A model generated the notes under the pieces. That model was not told the DNA's origin and did not search any database. It saw only the letters and a program-made list of their open reading frames with translations. Of a stretch of DNA of 64,000 nt, positions 43,368-53,930 are shown piece after piece. Position 1 is the stretch's first letter. Every line of letters starts with the position of its first letter. The translations under genes were made by a program, and so were the position numbers. This stretch comes from Mucilaginibacter ginsenosidivorax (GTDB lineage Bacteria; Bacteroidota; Bacteroidia; Sphingobacteriales; Sphingobacteriaceae): positions 4,588,001 through 4,652,000 of the forward strand of contig NZ_CP042437.1 of assembly GCF_007971525.1 (NCBI RefSeq), in the 5' to 3' direction.

Positions 43368-45002
43368 ATGTTAGATAGTTTACCACCAGGTGCTGCACAG
43401 GCAACAGATTTGGTTACCCAAAAGGTTCTTATTAACGGGACTGCATTGAGCACCAGTGTTTTGCTTTCGCGGATTTTGGTAAATAAAACTTTTAATAAAG
43501 TTTCATACGCTAAAATTGTGTTTCTGGATGGGTCGGCCTCTGATGCCGACTTCCCGCTTAGCGATGATGACACCTACAAGCCCGGCAATACGGTAGAAAT
43601 TCAATTAGGCTACCACGGGCAAACCGATACTGTATTTAAGGGGATTATTGTAAAACATGCTATTAAGGCAAAGCAAAACGGCGCCTCGTTGCTTACCATC
43701 GAAGCAAAGGATAGGGCAATAACATTAACAGCGAACCGAAACAGCGCGTACTACATTAACCAAAAGGACAGCAATGTAATAACAACGCTGGCCGGCAGCC
43801 TGGATACCGATATTGACGACACCGGTGTAACCCAGCCCCAACTGGTACAGTTTGACGCCACCAACTGGGACTTTATACTAACCCGGGCCGAAGCCAATGG
43901 GATGCTGGTACTTGCCGACGATGGCAAGCTGGTTGTTAAAAAACCAACCACCAGCGGTTCGCCGGTATTAACCGCAACTTACGGGCAAAGTATTTTTGAG
44001 TTTGAAGCCGAAATGGACGCTCGTCGCCAGTTTTCTTCAGTTTCGAGTATCTCCTGGGACTATACACAGCAACAGCTCGAAAAATCGGGCCCCGGCAGCA
44101 CATCATTCATCGACAATGGCAATATCCAGGTTTCTGACATTGCCACGGTGTTGAACGCGCAGGTACAACTGAACCACCCGGGACATTTAACCCAACAACA
44201 GCTGCAAAACTGGTCCGATTCGTACGAACTGCGGAACCATCTTTCTAAAAATGTTGGCCGTGTGCGTATCCAGGGGAATGCCAAAGTAAAACCAGGTACA
44301 ATGATAACCCTTGCCGGCGTTGGCGACCGTTTTAACGGCAACGTGTTTGTAAGCGGCATCATGCACATTTTTGATGGCTTTTGGTCAACCGACGTTCAGT
44401 TTGGTTGGAGCGAAGACTGGTTTTATAAAAAAGAAGATGTGATGAACAAGCCTACCTCGGGACTACTACCTGGTGTTAATGGCTTGCTTATCGGCACCGT
44501 GCTGGATGTTAACGACGCCGACCAAAGCCAATACCGTGTAAAGGTGCAGGTGCCAACCATTACTTCGGGCAGCGACGGCATTTGGGCCAGGGTGGCAACG
44601 CTTGATGCAGGGGCCAATCGCGGAACTTATTTTCGTCCGCAGGCTACCGACGAGGTGATACTGGGCTTTTTAAACGATGATCCGCGCGAGCCTGTTATAC
44701 TGGGATACCTGCACAGCAGTAGTTCAAAAAAATCGCCCTTACCGGTCGATAGCGGTGCCGAACAATATGGTTTTGTAAGCAAGCAGGGTATAAAACTCAT
44801 CTTCGACGATACCAATAGCCGGCTTACGCTTTCCGTAACTACGCCAACAGGGCAAAAATCAATTATCCTTAATGATTCTTCGGGCGCTTTTGCAATGACT
44901 GATGAAAATCAAAACAGCATTAAAATGGATCCGAGCGGCATTACCATACAGGCAGGCACTGGCAACGTCATCATCAAAGGTACTACCGTAATGATTAATT
45001 AA
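43368..45002 (+). CDS. eCIS spike protein, VgrG-like (Pvc8-like)
   Basis: A 544-aa VgrG/gp27-gp5-type spike. The N-terminal gp27-like part (to about 365) includes PGNTVEIQLGYHGQTDTVFKGIIVKH and WDFILTRAEANGMLVLADDGKLVVKKP. An OB-fold follows from about 367 (GLLIGTVLDVNDADQSQYRVKVQVP). The C-terminal beta-helix-like part (from about 465) has repeated strands such as NSIKMDPSGITIQAGTGNV. It forms the central trimeric needle that the PAAR tip caps. The PAAR gene lies 25 bp downstream. Confidence 0.94.
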   Translation: MLDSLPPGAAQATDLVTQKVLINGTALSTSVLLSRILVNKTFNKVSYAKIVFLDGSASDADFPLSDDDTYKPGNTVEIQLGYHGQTDTVFKGIIVKHAIKAKQNGASLLTIEAKDRAITLTANRNSAYYINQKDSNVITTLAGSLDTDIDDTGVTQPQLVQFDATNWDFILTRAEANGMLVLADDGKLVVKKPTTSGSPVLTATYGQSIFEFEAEMDARRQFSSVSSISWDYTQQQLEKSGPGSTSFIDNGNIQVSDIATVLNAQVQLNHPGHLTQQQLQNWSDSYELRNHLSKNVGRVRIQGNAKVKPGTMITLAGVGDRFNGNVFVSGIMHIFDGFWSTDVQFGWSEDWFYKKEDVMNKPTSGLLPGVNGLLIGTVLDVNDADQSQYRVKVQVPTITSGSDGIWARVATLDAGANRGTYFRPQATDEVILGFLNDDPREPVILGYLHSSSSKKSPLPVDSGAEQYGFVSKQGIKLIFDDTNSRLTLSVTTPTGQKSIILNDSSGAFAMTDENQNSIKMDPSGITIQAGTGNVIIKGTTVMIN

Positions 45003-45027
45003 AGTTTAACAATAAAACAATACAAAT

Positions 45028-45321
45028 ATGCCACCAGCTGCCCGCGTTTCTGACAATCATGTTTGCCCTATGGTAAATCCCGGTGGTGTGCCCCACGTAG
45101 GCGGGCCAATACTGCCGCCCGGTGCGCCCACCGTATTAATTGGCGGTACGCCGGCAGCAACAGTTGGCAGCATGTGCACATGTACCGGGCCGCCCGACAG
45201 CATAATAATGGGATCATCCACGGTGTTAATAGGCGGTTCGCCGGCCGCGCGACTGGGCGATTCAACCGCGCATGGCGGCACCATAGTTTTAGGTTGCCCC
45301 ACCGTGCTAATTGGGGGTTAA
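45028..45321 (+). CDS. PAAR-type spike tip protein (Pvc10-like)
   Basis: A 97-aa PAAR-domain protein that sharpens the spike tip. It shows MPPAARVSDNHVCPMVNPGG at the start and repeated PTVLIGG (three times). H11, C13, C45, C47 and H77 are likely zinc ligands. No toxin extension is attached. It comes before the gp25-like gene here, the reverse of the order Pvc9-Pvc10 in Photorhabdus. Confidence 0.93.
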   Translation: MPPAARVSDNHVCPMVNPGGVPHVGGPILPPGAPTVLIGGTPAATVGSMCTCTGPPDSIIMGSSTVLIGGSPAARLGDSTAHGGTIVLGCPTVLIGG

Positions 45322-45340
45322 TTTTTAAAAAAATTGAAAA

Positions 45341-45757
45341 ATGGCTATTACAAACCAAACTTTTTTAGGAACAGGGTGGAGCTTTCCGCCAACATTTCGC
45401 AGGGAAACGGCAACCGTTGATATGCTGGCCAACGAAGCTGACGTGCAAAGCAGCATCCAGATTATTATATCAACTATAAACGGCGAGCGGGTGATGTTGC
45501 CCAATTTTGGCTGCAATTTGCAACCCCACGTTTTTGATGTTATGAATGTACCCACCATCGCCATGATACAAAAAATAGTAAACGATGCATTGGTTTATAA
45601 CGAGCCAAGGATCATTGTGGAAAGTGTTATCGCAACGCCCGACGAGGTAAACGGTGTATTGAATATTAATGTGCAGTATAGCATCATTACAACCAACACG
45701 CGGTATAACTATGTGTATCCATTTTATATTAACGAGGCCACTAATATTGCTACATAA
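45341..45757 (+). CDS. eCIS gp25-like baseplate protein (Pvc9-like)
   Basis: A 138-aa gp25/GPW-family wedge protein. FLGTGWSFPPTF at the start, ADVQSSIQIIISTINGERVMLPNFGCNLQPHVFD in the middle, and EPRIIVESVIATPDEVNGVLNINVQYSIITTNTRYNYVYPFYI at the end are family features. The conserved gp25 E-R pair (GERVMLP) that contacts the sheath is kept. It joins sheath and baseplate. Confidence 0.95.
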   Translation: MAITNQTFLGTGWSFPPTFRRETATVDMLANEADVQSSIQIIISTINGERVMLPNFGCNLQPHVFDVMNVPTIAMIQKIVNDALVYNEPRIIVESVIATPDEVNGVLNINVQYSIITTNTRYNYVYPFYINEATNIAT

Positions 45758-45831
45758 CACCCCATCTGCCAATAAAATAGATTTTTTACACCAGTGGCCC
45801 TTAAAGCCAGGACATCAAAATACTTTTAAAA

Positions 45832-48800
45832 ATGGAAAACTGTAATTGCCATACCGAAATAATACTGAAGGGTTCGGGTCAGTTAGAGCGTTATCTCGAA
45901 GCCCTCGACCCATCCTATGTGTCGATTGATGGCAGGAGCTTCGAGGATTTACTATCATTTGCCGCGGCTTATGCCAATCAGATCAGGTTTTATGACATGC
46001 CAGGCGACGAGGTAAATGATACTACGCCGCCGGCGAAAGTTAGCTGGGTTGAGTTTTTTAAAAGAGACATGGCCGTAATTGCAGCATCGGTTGCATCAGT
46101 TAATCTCGATAAAATCAGGAACGATTACGAAAATATCAGCGAACAGATATTGCTTGACCCTTCGGCTGAGTTATATGCCGATTTGCTTAACCAGATAGTA
46201 GCCATTGCCGCACAAATTGACCAATGGTATTCAGCTGCCATTCCACAAAATCCATTACACGCCGATATTGACCTGGCAGTTAAATCATCGTTGAGCGCAC
46301 AGCTTAAAAAATTAATTGCTTACGAGGAAGGTTTCATCGTAGTTGATTCAAAAACAGTTTTGAATATTGATTTTTCGAAGCTGCAAAATAAAGATGAGTG
46401 GGGTTTAAATGCCGCTGTTAACCCCGAGTTTGATATTTACCTGGGCACAACTCCCGAAGCCCGGATATTAAATGCGGTGCCTTATGTTGATGATATTTTC
46501 CAGGCATTTTTTGGTGTTATTAATAACATTGTTGATGATGCGCCTGGCTACCTTAGCTTTGCCATTACGCAATACCCTGCTCACCAGCCTTATATGGCGC
46601 TGTATATTGCATTCCTGCAATTATTTGCCCTTGCGCAGGAGCAGATGAACGGACTCACCGGCCGCATGCTTGATTTTTATTACCGCGATGTGTTGCGTCT
46701 TGCCCCAAAATCAGCAGTGCCCGATAAAGTATTTGTGATATTTCAATTGGCTCAAAACGTTGCCGAATATGATTTACCACAGGGTACATCATTGTCTGCA
46801 GGAAAAGACGCAGCAGGCCTGGACCAGGTTTACCGCACAGAAGCCGATTTTGTTATTAACCAGGCCAGTGTAAAGGAGCTTAAAAATATATTCATACAAA
46901 AAACGCCTGTCACCGCGGATGAAGCCGGGAAAACAGTGGCCGCAGTTTATGCCAATCCGGTAGCAAATTCAATGGATGGCCTGGGTGTAAAATTCACCGT
47001 TCCAAATTCAAAATGGCCAACCTTTGGGTCGGGAGGCGCTGTACAAACTGCTCCAAAAAATATTTGCGAGTATATCAGCCAAAAGCAAGCCGCGCTAACG
47101 CCGCCAAATAATACCCAAATAGGTTTTGCTATTGCATCTCCCCAGTTAGTATTGCAGGGAGGCACGCGGCTGATAAAATGCAGCATGCCTTTTGATTTTT
47201 CCAAATTCCCGGTAAATGTTAACATGTTGAAAACTCTTAATTTGCAGGTAGTATTAACCGGCGAAAAGAGTTGGCTAAACATCAGCCGGCTAATGGATAA
47301 AAAAGAGGCTGAAGCTATTAAACAGGTAATGGACAACGGTTTATTTCCCGCTCCTGATCCAACCAACGGCTTCCTTTCAGAAAGCGGCTTTTTCTTTGCC
47401 CAGGAAGAGGATACTAACAGTAAACCGGTAACCGGCATATTATACATTTTTATGCCGATATCTGAACAAGGTATTGTACCGTTTAATGCCAAAACGCACA
47501 CAGGCAACTACCAAACGGCCTATCCTGTTATGCAGGTTTTAATAGGCTCGGGCCTTGGTTTCCCGGCAAGCTTTTTCCACGGTCTAAAGGTTGACAGCCT
47601 GTCGATAGCTGTGCAGGTGGGATCCATTAACGGCATAAAAAACAAAGGCCAGGATATTAATAACGATGGGTTAAAGAAGGTTAACATTCAAACCGATAGC
47701 GGCCTGGTTACACCGGGTAAACCGTTTGATCCGTTTACTAAAGTTCCTTACCAGGGCATGTCGTTTTATATCGAAAGCGATGAGGTGTTTAATAAGCCAA
47801 TGGGGCAGTTAGCGGTAAATATAACCAAGTCCATTCCTGAAGAACCCGATTCCAATTACTCATTTCCATATGCAGTTAGTGTACTTGCCCGAAATAACTG
47901 GAAAGGGCTGGTTGACCATTACGGTCAGCAATTCACAACGGAAAGCCTCACGTTTAATATATTAAACGTAGCTAACAAATCAGATGCCGGTCAATTCGTG
48001 CAATTTACCCAGGTAATTGACGAGGCGGCAACCACCCCCGATCATTTTCCGATAAGCCTTGACCGTTCGCCAATTGAGTATTATACGGGTTATGATATAG
48101 GTGCCTATAAAAATTTTATCAGGATTGATAACCAGGCCAATTTTGATGATGATATCCAATCATTAATACGGGATGCGCCTAAATTCCAGATACAGGGGCT
48201 ATCGCTGAGCTACCAATCGGTATTAACCGTGCTTGACCCTAAAATCGATCAGTTTTTCCATATTTATCCTTTTGGCACTGTCGAAACTTACATTACCACA
48301 CCGGGTACCGAAACCGTAAACAAGCAATTGATATTGCAGCAAAAACCATTAATGCTTGATGCAAAAAACATCCTTTTGCCGCAGTTTACCTTTTTAAATC
48401 CAACCGAGGTTTACAAAGATGTGGTGTCGGGCAAGGGTTCAAAGATACGTACCGAACTGTTTATTAAATCGGCCCAATATTCAGGCGACGAGGTTCTCGA
48501 TAAGCTAATATATGACGCCAGCGGTTTAAACAGAATAATTAGAGGGGGCAATAACCAATACTCCGATACCGTACAGGAAGAAGGGCTGCTGTTTATCGGT
48601 GTAGAAAAGTTACAGCCGCTTCAAACGCTCTCCCTGCTTTTTGAATTTGCACCGGGCAGTGCGATTGACGAAGACGGTGATCTGGATGAAATAAAAATAA
48701 ACTGGTCATACCTAATCTACAACGAATGGAGGCCATTAAATGCCGAAAATATTATTTCGGACAGCACATATCGTTTCCAAACCACAGGCATTGTCAAGTT

Positions 48801-50391
48801 GAGCGTTCCGGCTGATGCCAACGACAGCCATACTATAATTACCAATGGCTTGTACTGGTTTTGTGCAAGTGTAACCAACAAATCAGAGCGTATCCCCGAA
48901 CTGATAGATATTATTGCACAGGCCGCCGAAGTTGTTTTTTATGACCAGGGTAACAGTCCTTCGCATTATGATAATGCGCTGCCCGCCGGTAGTATCAGTA
49001 AATTATCAGTCGCCGTTTCGCAGGTAAAGGGTGTAACACAACCTTACGCCTCGTTTGATGGTAAACACAAAGAAGAAGGAAAGGAATATTATACCCGCGT
49101 AAGCGAAAGGCTAAGGCACAAAAGGCGTGCAGTTACCCCATGGGATTATGAACGCCTGGTGTTGGAACAGTTTCCCGAAGTGTTTAAAGTAAAATGCATC
49201 ACCAACGTCGACCCAGAATGCCTGTGCCCTGATCCTCCATCTTTATTGGAAGCGCGGGATGCCGGCCTGCTGACAAAACCGAAATGCTGCGGACCGGTTA
49301 AATCATCTGGCAATGTTTTAATTGTGCCTGTTCCCAATCTTAAGAACAATAACGCCGAAAATCCGCTGCAGCCTAAAACAAGCAGGTTAACCTTAATTGA
49401 GATAGTAAACTATTTAACCCCCTTAACTTCGCCTTTTGTAACAGTGCATGCCAAAAATCCGGTTTATGAGCAGGTGATTGTGTTTTTCAGGGTGAAATTT
49501 TTAAGTGGGATAGACAAGGGTTACCATTTGCAAAAACTGAACGAGGAAATTGTTCAATACCTTACCCCCTGGGCATTTAATGCCGAAATTGAGGCTGATT
49601 TTGGAAAAAAAATATATGCATCGTCTATAATCAACTTTATACAGCAACGCAGTTACGTTGATTTTATCACCGACTTTTTAATGGGTGTTTGCCGCGACGA
49701 ATGCTGCGTACCCGACACGCCAGATACAACCACTGTTACCGCAGAAAACTTTGTGACTGCCTTAAACCAGGTATCGGGTTGCAATGATATTGAAGCATTT
49801 TTGAAAAACCAGGGTTATTTTATCGGCGATGTAATTGCCGAGCCGTCAACCCAGAGGTCGCTGCTGGTATCTGCTCCAAAACATATCATCCTGCTTTATG
49901 AAGATCCGAAAGAATTAACCGTTTGCGAAAAGCTGCAAAAGGTGGTCCCGCTGCCAATTCACTTTCCAACTTCTGTTGTTGAAGCCCCAGCCGAACAATC
50001 GCCAACGCCACCACCGGCACCGGCACCATTTGCAGCGCCAGAGGAGGCTGCAGCGGCCCCTGCAACCGAAGAGGTAAAACCGGAAGCAACCAACCTGGAA
50101 AATAACCTTAGTGCAGGTGAGGTAAAAGAACTGGCTCCGCAGGAAGCCGCTGTCGCAGTAGAAAAGCACAACGTGATAGAAGAAACTATTGAAAATTTTG
50201 ACAAGGCCTTGGGTGCCCAAACCAGGAATATTACCGAAAAGGGTAAGGCTGCGGTTAAGAAAGCAGAAGATTTTATTAAAAATGTGGTTAAAGGCAAATC
50301 TTCGGGCCCGTCGCAAATTGATCCGGCGCCAGAAACTAAAGAGTTGCCCCCGGCAGATGATAAATCTTCAAATAGTAACAAATCAAAATAA
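45832..50391 (+). CDS. eCIS giant baseplate wedge protein (Pvc11-like)
   Basis: A 1519-aa baseplate J/gp6-family wedge protein at the Pvc11 position. The conserved region lies near residues 1060-1260 (ERLRHKRRAVTPWDYERLVLEQFPEVFKVKCI). Cysteine clusters occur at C1130/C1132, C1152-C1153 and C1287/C1291-C1292. From about residue 1380 there is a low-complexity tail of about 140 aa rich in Pro, Ala and Glu (SPTPPPAPAPFAAPEEAAAA), then Lys-rich. The tail is not expected in Pvc11 and could be a flexible arm. The gene is 75 bp after the gp25 gene. Confidence 0.88.
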   Translation: MENCNCHTEIILKGSGQLERYLEALDPSYVSIDGRSFEDLLSFAAAYANQIRFYDMPGDEVNDTTPPAKVSWVEFFKRDMAVIAASVASVNLDKIRNDYENISEQILLDPSAELYADLLNQIVAIAAQIDQWYSAAIPQNPLHADIDLAVKSSLSAQLKKLIAYEEGFIVVDSKTVLNIDFSKLQNKDEWGLNAAVNPEFDIYLGTTPEARILNAVPYVDDIFQAFFGVINNIVDDAPGYLSFAITQYPAHQPYMALYIAFLQLFALAQEQMNGLTGRMLDFYYRDVLRLAPKSAVPDKVFVIFQLAQNVAEYDLPQGTSLSAGKDAAGLDQVYRTEADFVINQASVKELKNIFIQKTPVTADEAGKTVAAVYANPVANSMDGLGVKFTVPNSKWPTFGSGGAVQTAPKNICEYISQKQAALTPPNNTQIGFAIASPQLVLQGGTRLIKCSMPFDFSKFPVNVNMLKTLNLQVVLTGEKSWLNISRLMDKKEAEAIKQVMDNGLFPAPDPTNGFLSESGFFFAQEEDTNSKPVTGILYIFMPISEQGIVPFNAKTHTGNYQTAYPVMQVLIGSGLGFPASFFHGLKVDSLSIAVQVGSINGIKNKGQDINNDGLKKVNIQTDSGLVTPGKPFDPFTKVPYQGMSFYIESDEVFNKPMGQLAVNITKSIPEEPDSNYSFPYAVSVLARNNWKGLVDHYGQQFTTESLTFNILNVANKSDAGQFVQFTQVIDEAATTPDHFPISLDRSPIEYYTGYDIGAYKNFIRIDNQANFDDDIQSLIRDAPKFQIQGLSLSYQSVLTVLDPKIDQFFHIYPFGTVETYITTPGTETVNKQLILQQKPLMLDAKNILLPQFTFLNPTEVYKDVVSGKGSKIRTELFIKSAQYSGDEVLDKLIYDASGLNRIIRGGNNQYSDTVQEEGLLFIGVEKLQPLQTLSLLFEFAPGSAIDEDGDLDEIKINWSYLIYNEWRPLNAENIISDSTYRFQTTGIVKLSVPADANDSHTIITNGLYWFCASVTNKSERIPELIDIIAQAAEVVFYDQGNSPSHYDNALPAGSISKLSVAVSQVKGVTQPYASFDGKHKEEGKEYYTRVSERLRHKRRAVTPWDYERLVLEQFPEVFKVKCITNVDPECLCPDPPSLLEARDAGLLTKPKCCGPVKSSGNVLIVPVPNLKNNNAENPLQPKTSRLTLIEIVNYLTPLTSPFVTVHAKNPVYEQVIVFFRVKFLSGIDKGYHLQKLNEEIVQYLTPWAFNAEIEADFGKKIYASSIINFIQQRSYVDFITDFLMGVCRDECCVPDTPDTTTVTAENFVTALNQVSGCNDIEAFLKNQGYFIGDVIAEPSTQRSLLVSAPKHIILLYEDPKELTVCEKLQKVVPLPIHFPTSVVEAPAEQSPTPPPAPAPFAAPEEAAAAPATEEVKPEATNLENNLSAGEVKELAPQEAAVAVEKHNVIEETIENFDKALGAQTRNITEKGKAAVKKAEDFIKNVVKGKSSGPSQIDPAPETKELPPADDKSSNSNKSK

Positions 50392-50432
50392 TAACCAATC
50401 GATCTGTAATTATCTATATAAAATCTATTCCT

Positions 50433-53400
50433 ATGCTAACTCCAGTTTCATTAATAAAGGCGAATCCGCTTCTTCCTGCCGAAGATTACCAGGCATTGCG
50501 TTCACAGGGAATTAAACTGATTGAACAATTGGGCAGCGATATCTGGACAAACTATAACTATTCGGATCCGGGTATAACCATTTTGGAAGCTGTATGCTAT
50601 GCTATAACCGACCTATCGTACCGGACTGACTTTGATATTAAGGACCTGCTGGCACCGGAGCAATTGACCAACAATACCTGGAAAGAGATTTTTTATACTG
50701 CCAAACATATTTTGCATAACAGCGCGCTTACTATTAATGATTATCGTAAGCTTATCATTGATGTAGAAGGTGTGCGCAATGCATGGTTTACCATGAGCAA
50801 AGATTACGAGGTGCCCATTTGGATTGATTATAACAGTTTTGAAAAAAGGGTGAATTATGATTGCGATTGCGAAGACAAGGAAGAGGAGGTTTGTTACGGA
50901 AAACTGGGCCTTAATCAGGTAACCGTTCCTGCAGCAAAAACCGCACGCGAGGCAAAATTAACACAGCTGGAAGCTGTATTGACTAAATTACAGGCAAATT
51001 TAGATAAAAAAACCGCCGCGCTGAATGCCTTGCCTCCTCCGCCGGATACCGACTATATAGCTTTAGATAAATTAACAGCCGAAATAGCCCGGTTAACCAA
51101 CGAAAAAAACATTTTGCTGGAGGAGATAACTGACGCAAGAAATCCAACGTTTGTACGTCCCGAAATTTTGGAAATGGAGGGCTTGTACAATGTAATGGTT
51201 GAGTATGAGGAAGATATTATTGATGCAGGCAAGCGCGAAGAAGTACGGCAATTGGTTATTGACAAACTGGCTGCAAACCGAAACCTATGCGAGGATTTTT
51301 TAAGTATCGACGCGGTGGAATACGAGGATTTTGGGATAGGCGCCTCGATAGTACTGGAAGAAAATGCGGATCCGGACCTGGTTTTGGCGCAGATGTTTTT
51401 TACCATTTATAAATATTTTACGCCCTCGGTGCCGTTTCACACCATACAGCAAATGCTGGATAAAAATTACGAGGTAGATGAAATATTTGAGGGACCTGCG
51501 TTGGAACACGGATTCATTGATTCGGCAGATTTAGAGAAAACAGACTTGTTCCGCAATATTATGTTATCAGAGTTAATATCCGATATCGCCAATATTCCGG
51601 GCATTAAGGGTATCACTTACCTGCACCTGCCATTTACCGGGGCTGCAGATACCGATACATCCGGCAATCTGTATTTTGATGCCTGGATTGATAACCTGCA
51701 AAGCGAACGTAAAATTGCACGCATCCAACCTGCCAAATCCCAGGTGCTTTTTTGCAAAGAACGCCAGTTTATTACCTATTACACCGGCAGCAACAGCGAC
51801 AGGAAACCCGATAAAATGCTTCGGCTTTTTACCAATATGAAAGCCGTTGAACGTAAATATAAATTAATAGGTGCCGAACTGGATTTTGCCGTACCCAACG
51901 GCGAATACATGAACCTGGAAGATTATTACCCGGTTACTTACTCGTTGCCGGTTACCTATGGTGTTAGCGAGCGTGGCGGGCTCCCGGCCAATGCCGATGC
52001 CGGCCGCACGGCACAGGCGCTTCAACTTGGCGGCTACCTGCTTTTTTTTGAACAGGTACTAAAAGATTACCTGGTGCAATTAAATCACCTGCGCGAACTG
52101 TTTAGGTTTGATGACGAGCCACGGCACACCTATTTTACTACTGCGCTTACCGAAATTGAGAATTTAAACCAGTTGCTGATTGATAAAAACAATCACGGCC
52201 CACAAAATTTCGACCTGATAGTAAAGGATTTTGAAAAAGTGATTAAAGGCCTTACCGAAAATCATGATTTATTCCGTACCCGCCGCAACGGTTTCCTTGA
52301 TCATATGCTGGCCCGTTTTAGCGAAGACCTGACAGACTATGATGCCTTGATGAAATGGATGGATCCGAAAAACGCAGATGCAAGGTTAATTGGCGATAAA
52401 ACGCGAATTCTCAAACAGGGAGAGTATGAACGCATCAGCAGCGATAGGGCTCAGGCATATAATTATGCACTACCCAATACCTGGGATTCGGGAAATGTAT
52501 CGGGCGCCGAGCGCCGCATAGGGCGGCTTTTGGGTTTCGAAAATGTAAAACGCCGCTCGCTTGTTCCTTCATTCCTGATGAGCGAAGCGCTGATGGTGCA
52601 GGATGATCCTTCCTCGCCGCCCAAACAAAAACTAACCAAAACGGGAGTGCCCTTAAATGTTATTAAAATAGTCGATCCGCTGGAAAATGAAACGGTAATT
52701 TTTACAAGTGTTGAAGTAATGCAGGGCTGCTGTACCGACTTGTTGATGGAGGATATTTTGGAGCATGCCGATGACCGTGCATATTTTAAATTCAGCGACG
52801 AAGTAAAAACACGCAGCCGCAGATCTGCCGGGTTGGTAGGTAAATTCTGGTTCGAATTGTATGACAGTACCGACCCTGCAACTGCAGTACTGCTGGGCAC
52901 TAGCGAAACGTTTTCGAAAAAAAGCGACCGGGACGAAGCTTTTACGAAACTGGAGAAGTTAATGAAGCACATTAACGCCAACGAGGGGATGCACATGATT
53001 GAACATATTTTGCTGCGCCCTAAACTGGATGAGGTAGTTGATGAAACCGGGAGCGACCAGGCGGTTAGTCTTTTGGATATTTGCCTTAATAGCTGCGATT
53101 TAAACGCAAGCGATAATGAACAAATTACCGAGCCGCCTTACATCAAAAAAATAACACGGATTCCTGCCGCAAAATGTTACGACAGTATGCCCTGGGTATT
53201 GCAATATGTAAGGTCGGCTGCCGAGGATAATGTTACACAACCGGGCGAAGATCTCCCGGCCAGGTCGATACTTTACCAAAAAGTTTACCTGGATGGCACC
53301 AACCCCATGCTGCTTAAATTCAGGAAATATGAGGATATGGTTCAGCGCATCAACGATCTGAATGAATTTGGTTCAGAACGGATAAATTACCAGATAGTTG

Positions 53401-53930
53401 CCGATAATGAAAACCCGGCCAAATACGGGTTTATCATCAATGGCGCAAACGGCGTGGTTTTGGCGCAAAGCCTTTACCTGTTCAACAAAAGCACCGATAC
53501 GCCCGATACCTTTGACATTGAAAAAGAGATTGCTGTATTGATGGAGTATTTTGGCTACCGGCTTTACCTGTATTGCAATTCCTATCCCTGCGATGCCTCA
53601 ACAGATCCGTATTCATTTCACACTACTGTTGTTTTGCCTTGCTGGCCAAAGCGCCTTCGCAATCCATCGTTCAGGAACCTGGTCGAAAAAACCATCATAT
53701 CCGAATCGCCCGCTCATGTTATTACACGCGTGATGTGGATAGGTATTGAAGAAATGCAGCGTTTTGAAAAAGCTTACGCCGCGTGGCTGGTTGAGATGGC
53801 GCAAACAGAAGTGCCCGAATACGATGTGGTAAACCCGCTGGTTGATGTACTTAATTCATTGGTGCCCTGCGGCGTTTGTGCCGACGACTGTACGCACGAA
53901 AATGCGCCTAATGTAAATACTGATAAATGA
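50433..53930 (+). CDS. eCIS giant baseplate protein (Pvc12-like)
   Basis: A 1165-aa baseplate protein in the Pvc12 position. IWTNYNYSDPGITILEAVCYAITDLSYRTDF near residue 40 is the gp6/Pvc12-type N-terminal signature. An inserted coiled-coil-like segment follows (about 170-240; LTQLEAVLTKLQANLDKKTAALN). Short Cys motifs are seen at C144/C146 (YDCDCEDKEEEVC) and at the very end, C1146-x2-C1149-x3-C1153. It partners the Pvc11-like protein in the wedge. Its stop overlaps the next start by four bases (ATGA). Confidence 0.87.
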   Translation: MLTPVSLIKANPLLPAEDYQALRSQGIKLIEQLGSDIWTNYNYSDPGITILEAVCYAITDLSYRTDFDIKDLLAPEQLTNNTWKEIFYTAKHILHNSALTINDYRKLIIDVEGVRNAWFTMSKDYEVPIWIDYNSFEKRVNYDCDCEDKEEEVCYGKLGLNQVTVPAAKTAREAKLTQLEAVLTKLQANLDKKTAALNALPPPPDTDYIALDKLTAEIARLTNEKNILLEEITDARNPTFVRPEILEMEGLYNVMVEYEEDIIDAGKREEVRQLVIDKLAANRNLCEDFLSIDAVEYEDFGIGASIVLEENADPDLVLAQMFFTIYKYFTPSVPFHTIQQMLDKNYEVDEIFEGPALEHGFIDSADLEKTDLFRNIMLSELISDIANIPGIKGITYLHLPFTGAADTDTSGNLYFDAWIDNLQSERKIARIQPAKSQVLFCKERQFITYYTGSNSDRKPDKMLRLFTNMKAVERKYKLIGAELDFAVPNGEYMNLEDYYPVTYSLPVTYGVSERGGLPANADAGRTAQALQLGGYLLFFEQVLKDYLVQLNHLRELFRFDDEPRHTYFTTALTEIENLNQLLIDKNNHGPQNFDLIVKDFEKVIKGLTENHDLFRTRRNGFLDHMLARFSEDLTDYDALMKWMDPKNADARLIGDKTRILKQGEYERISSDRAQAYNYALPNTWDSGNVSGAERRIGRLLGFENVKRRSLVPSFLMSEALMVQDDPSSPPKQKLTKTGVPLNVIKIVDPLENETVIFTSVEVMQGCCTDLLMEDILEHADDRAYFKFSDEVKTRSRRSAGLVGKFWFELYDSTDPATAVLLGTSETFSKKSDRDEAFTKLEKLMKHINANEGMHMIEHILLRPKLDEVVDETGSDQAVSLLDICLNSCDLNASDNEQITEPPYIKKITRIPAAKCYDSMPWVLQYVRSAAEDNVTQPGEDLPARSILYQKVYLDGTNPMLLKFRKYEDMVQRINDLNEFGSERINYQIVADNENPAKYGFIINGANGVVLAQSLYLFNKSTDTPDTFDIEKEIAVLMEYFGYRLYLYCNSYPCDASTDPYSFHTTVVLPCWPKRLRNPSFRNLVEKTIISESPAHVITRVMWIGIEEMQRFEKAYAAWLVEMAQTEVPEYDVVNPLVDVLNSLVPCGVCADDCTHENAPNVNTDK

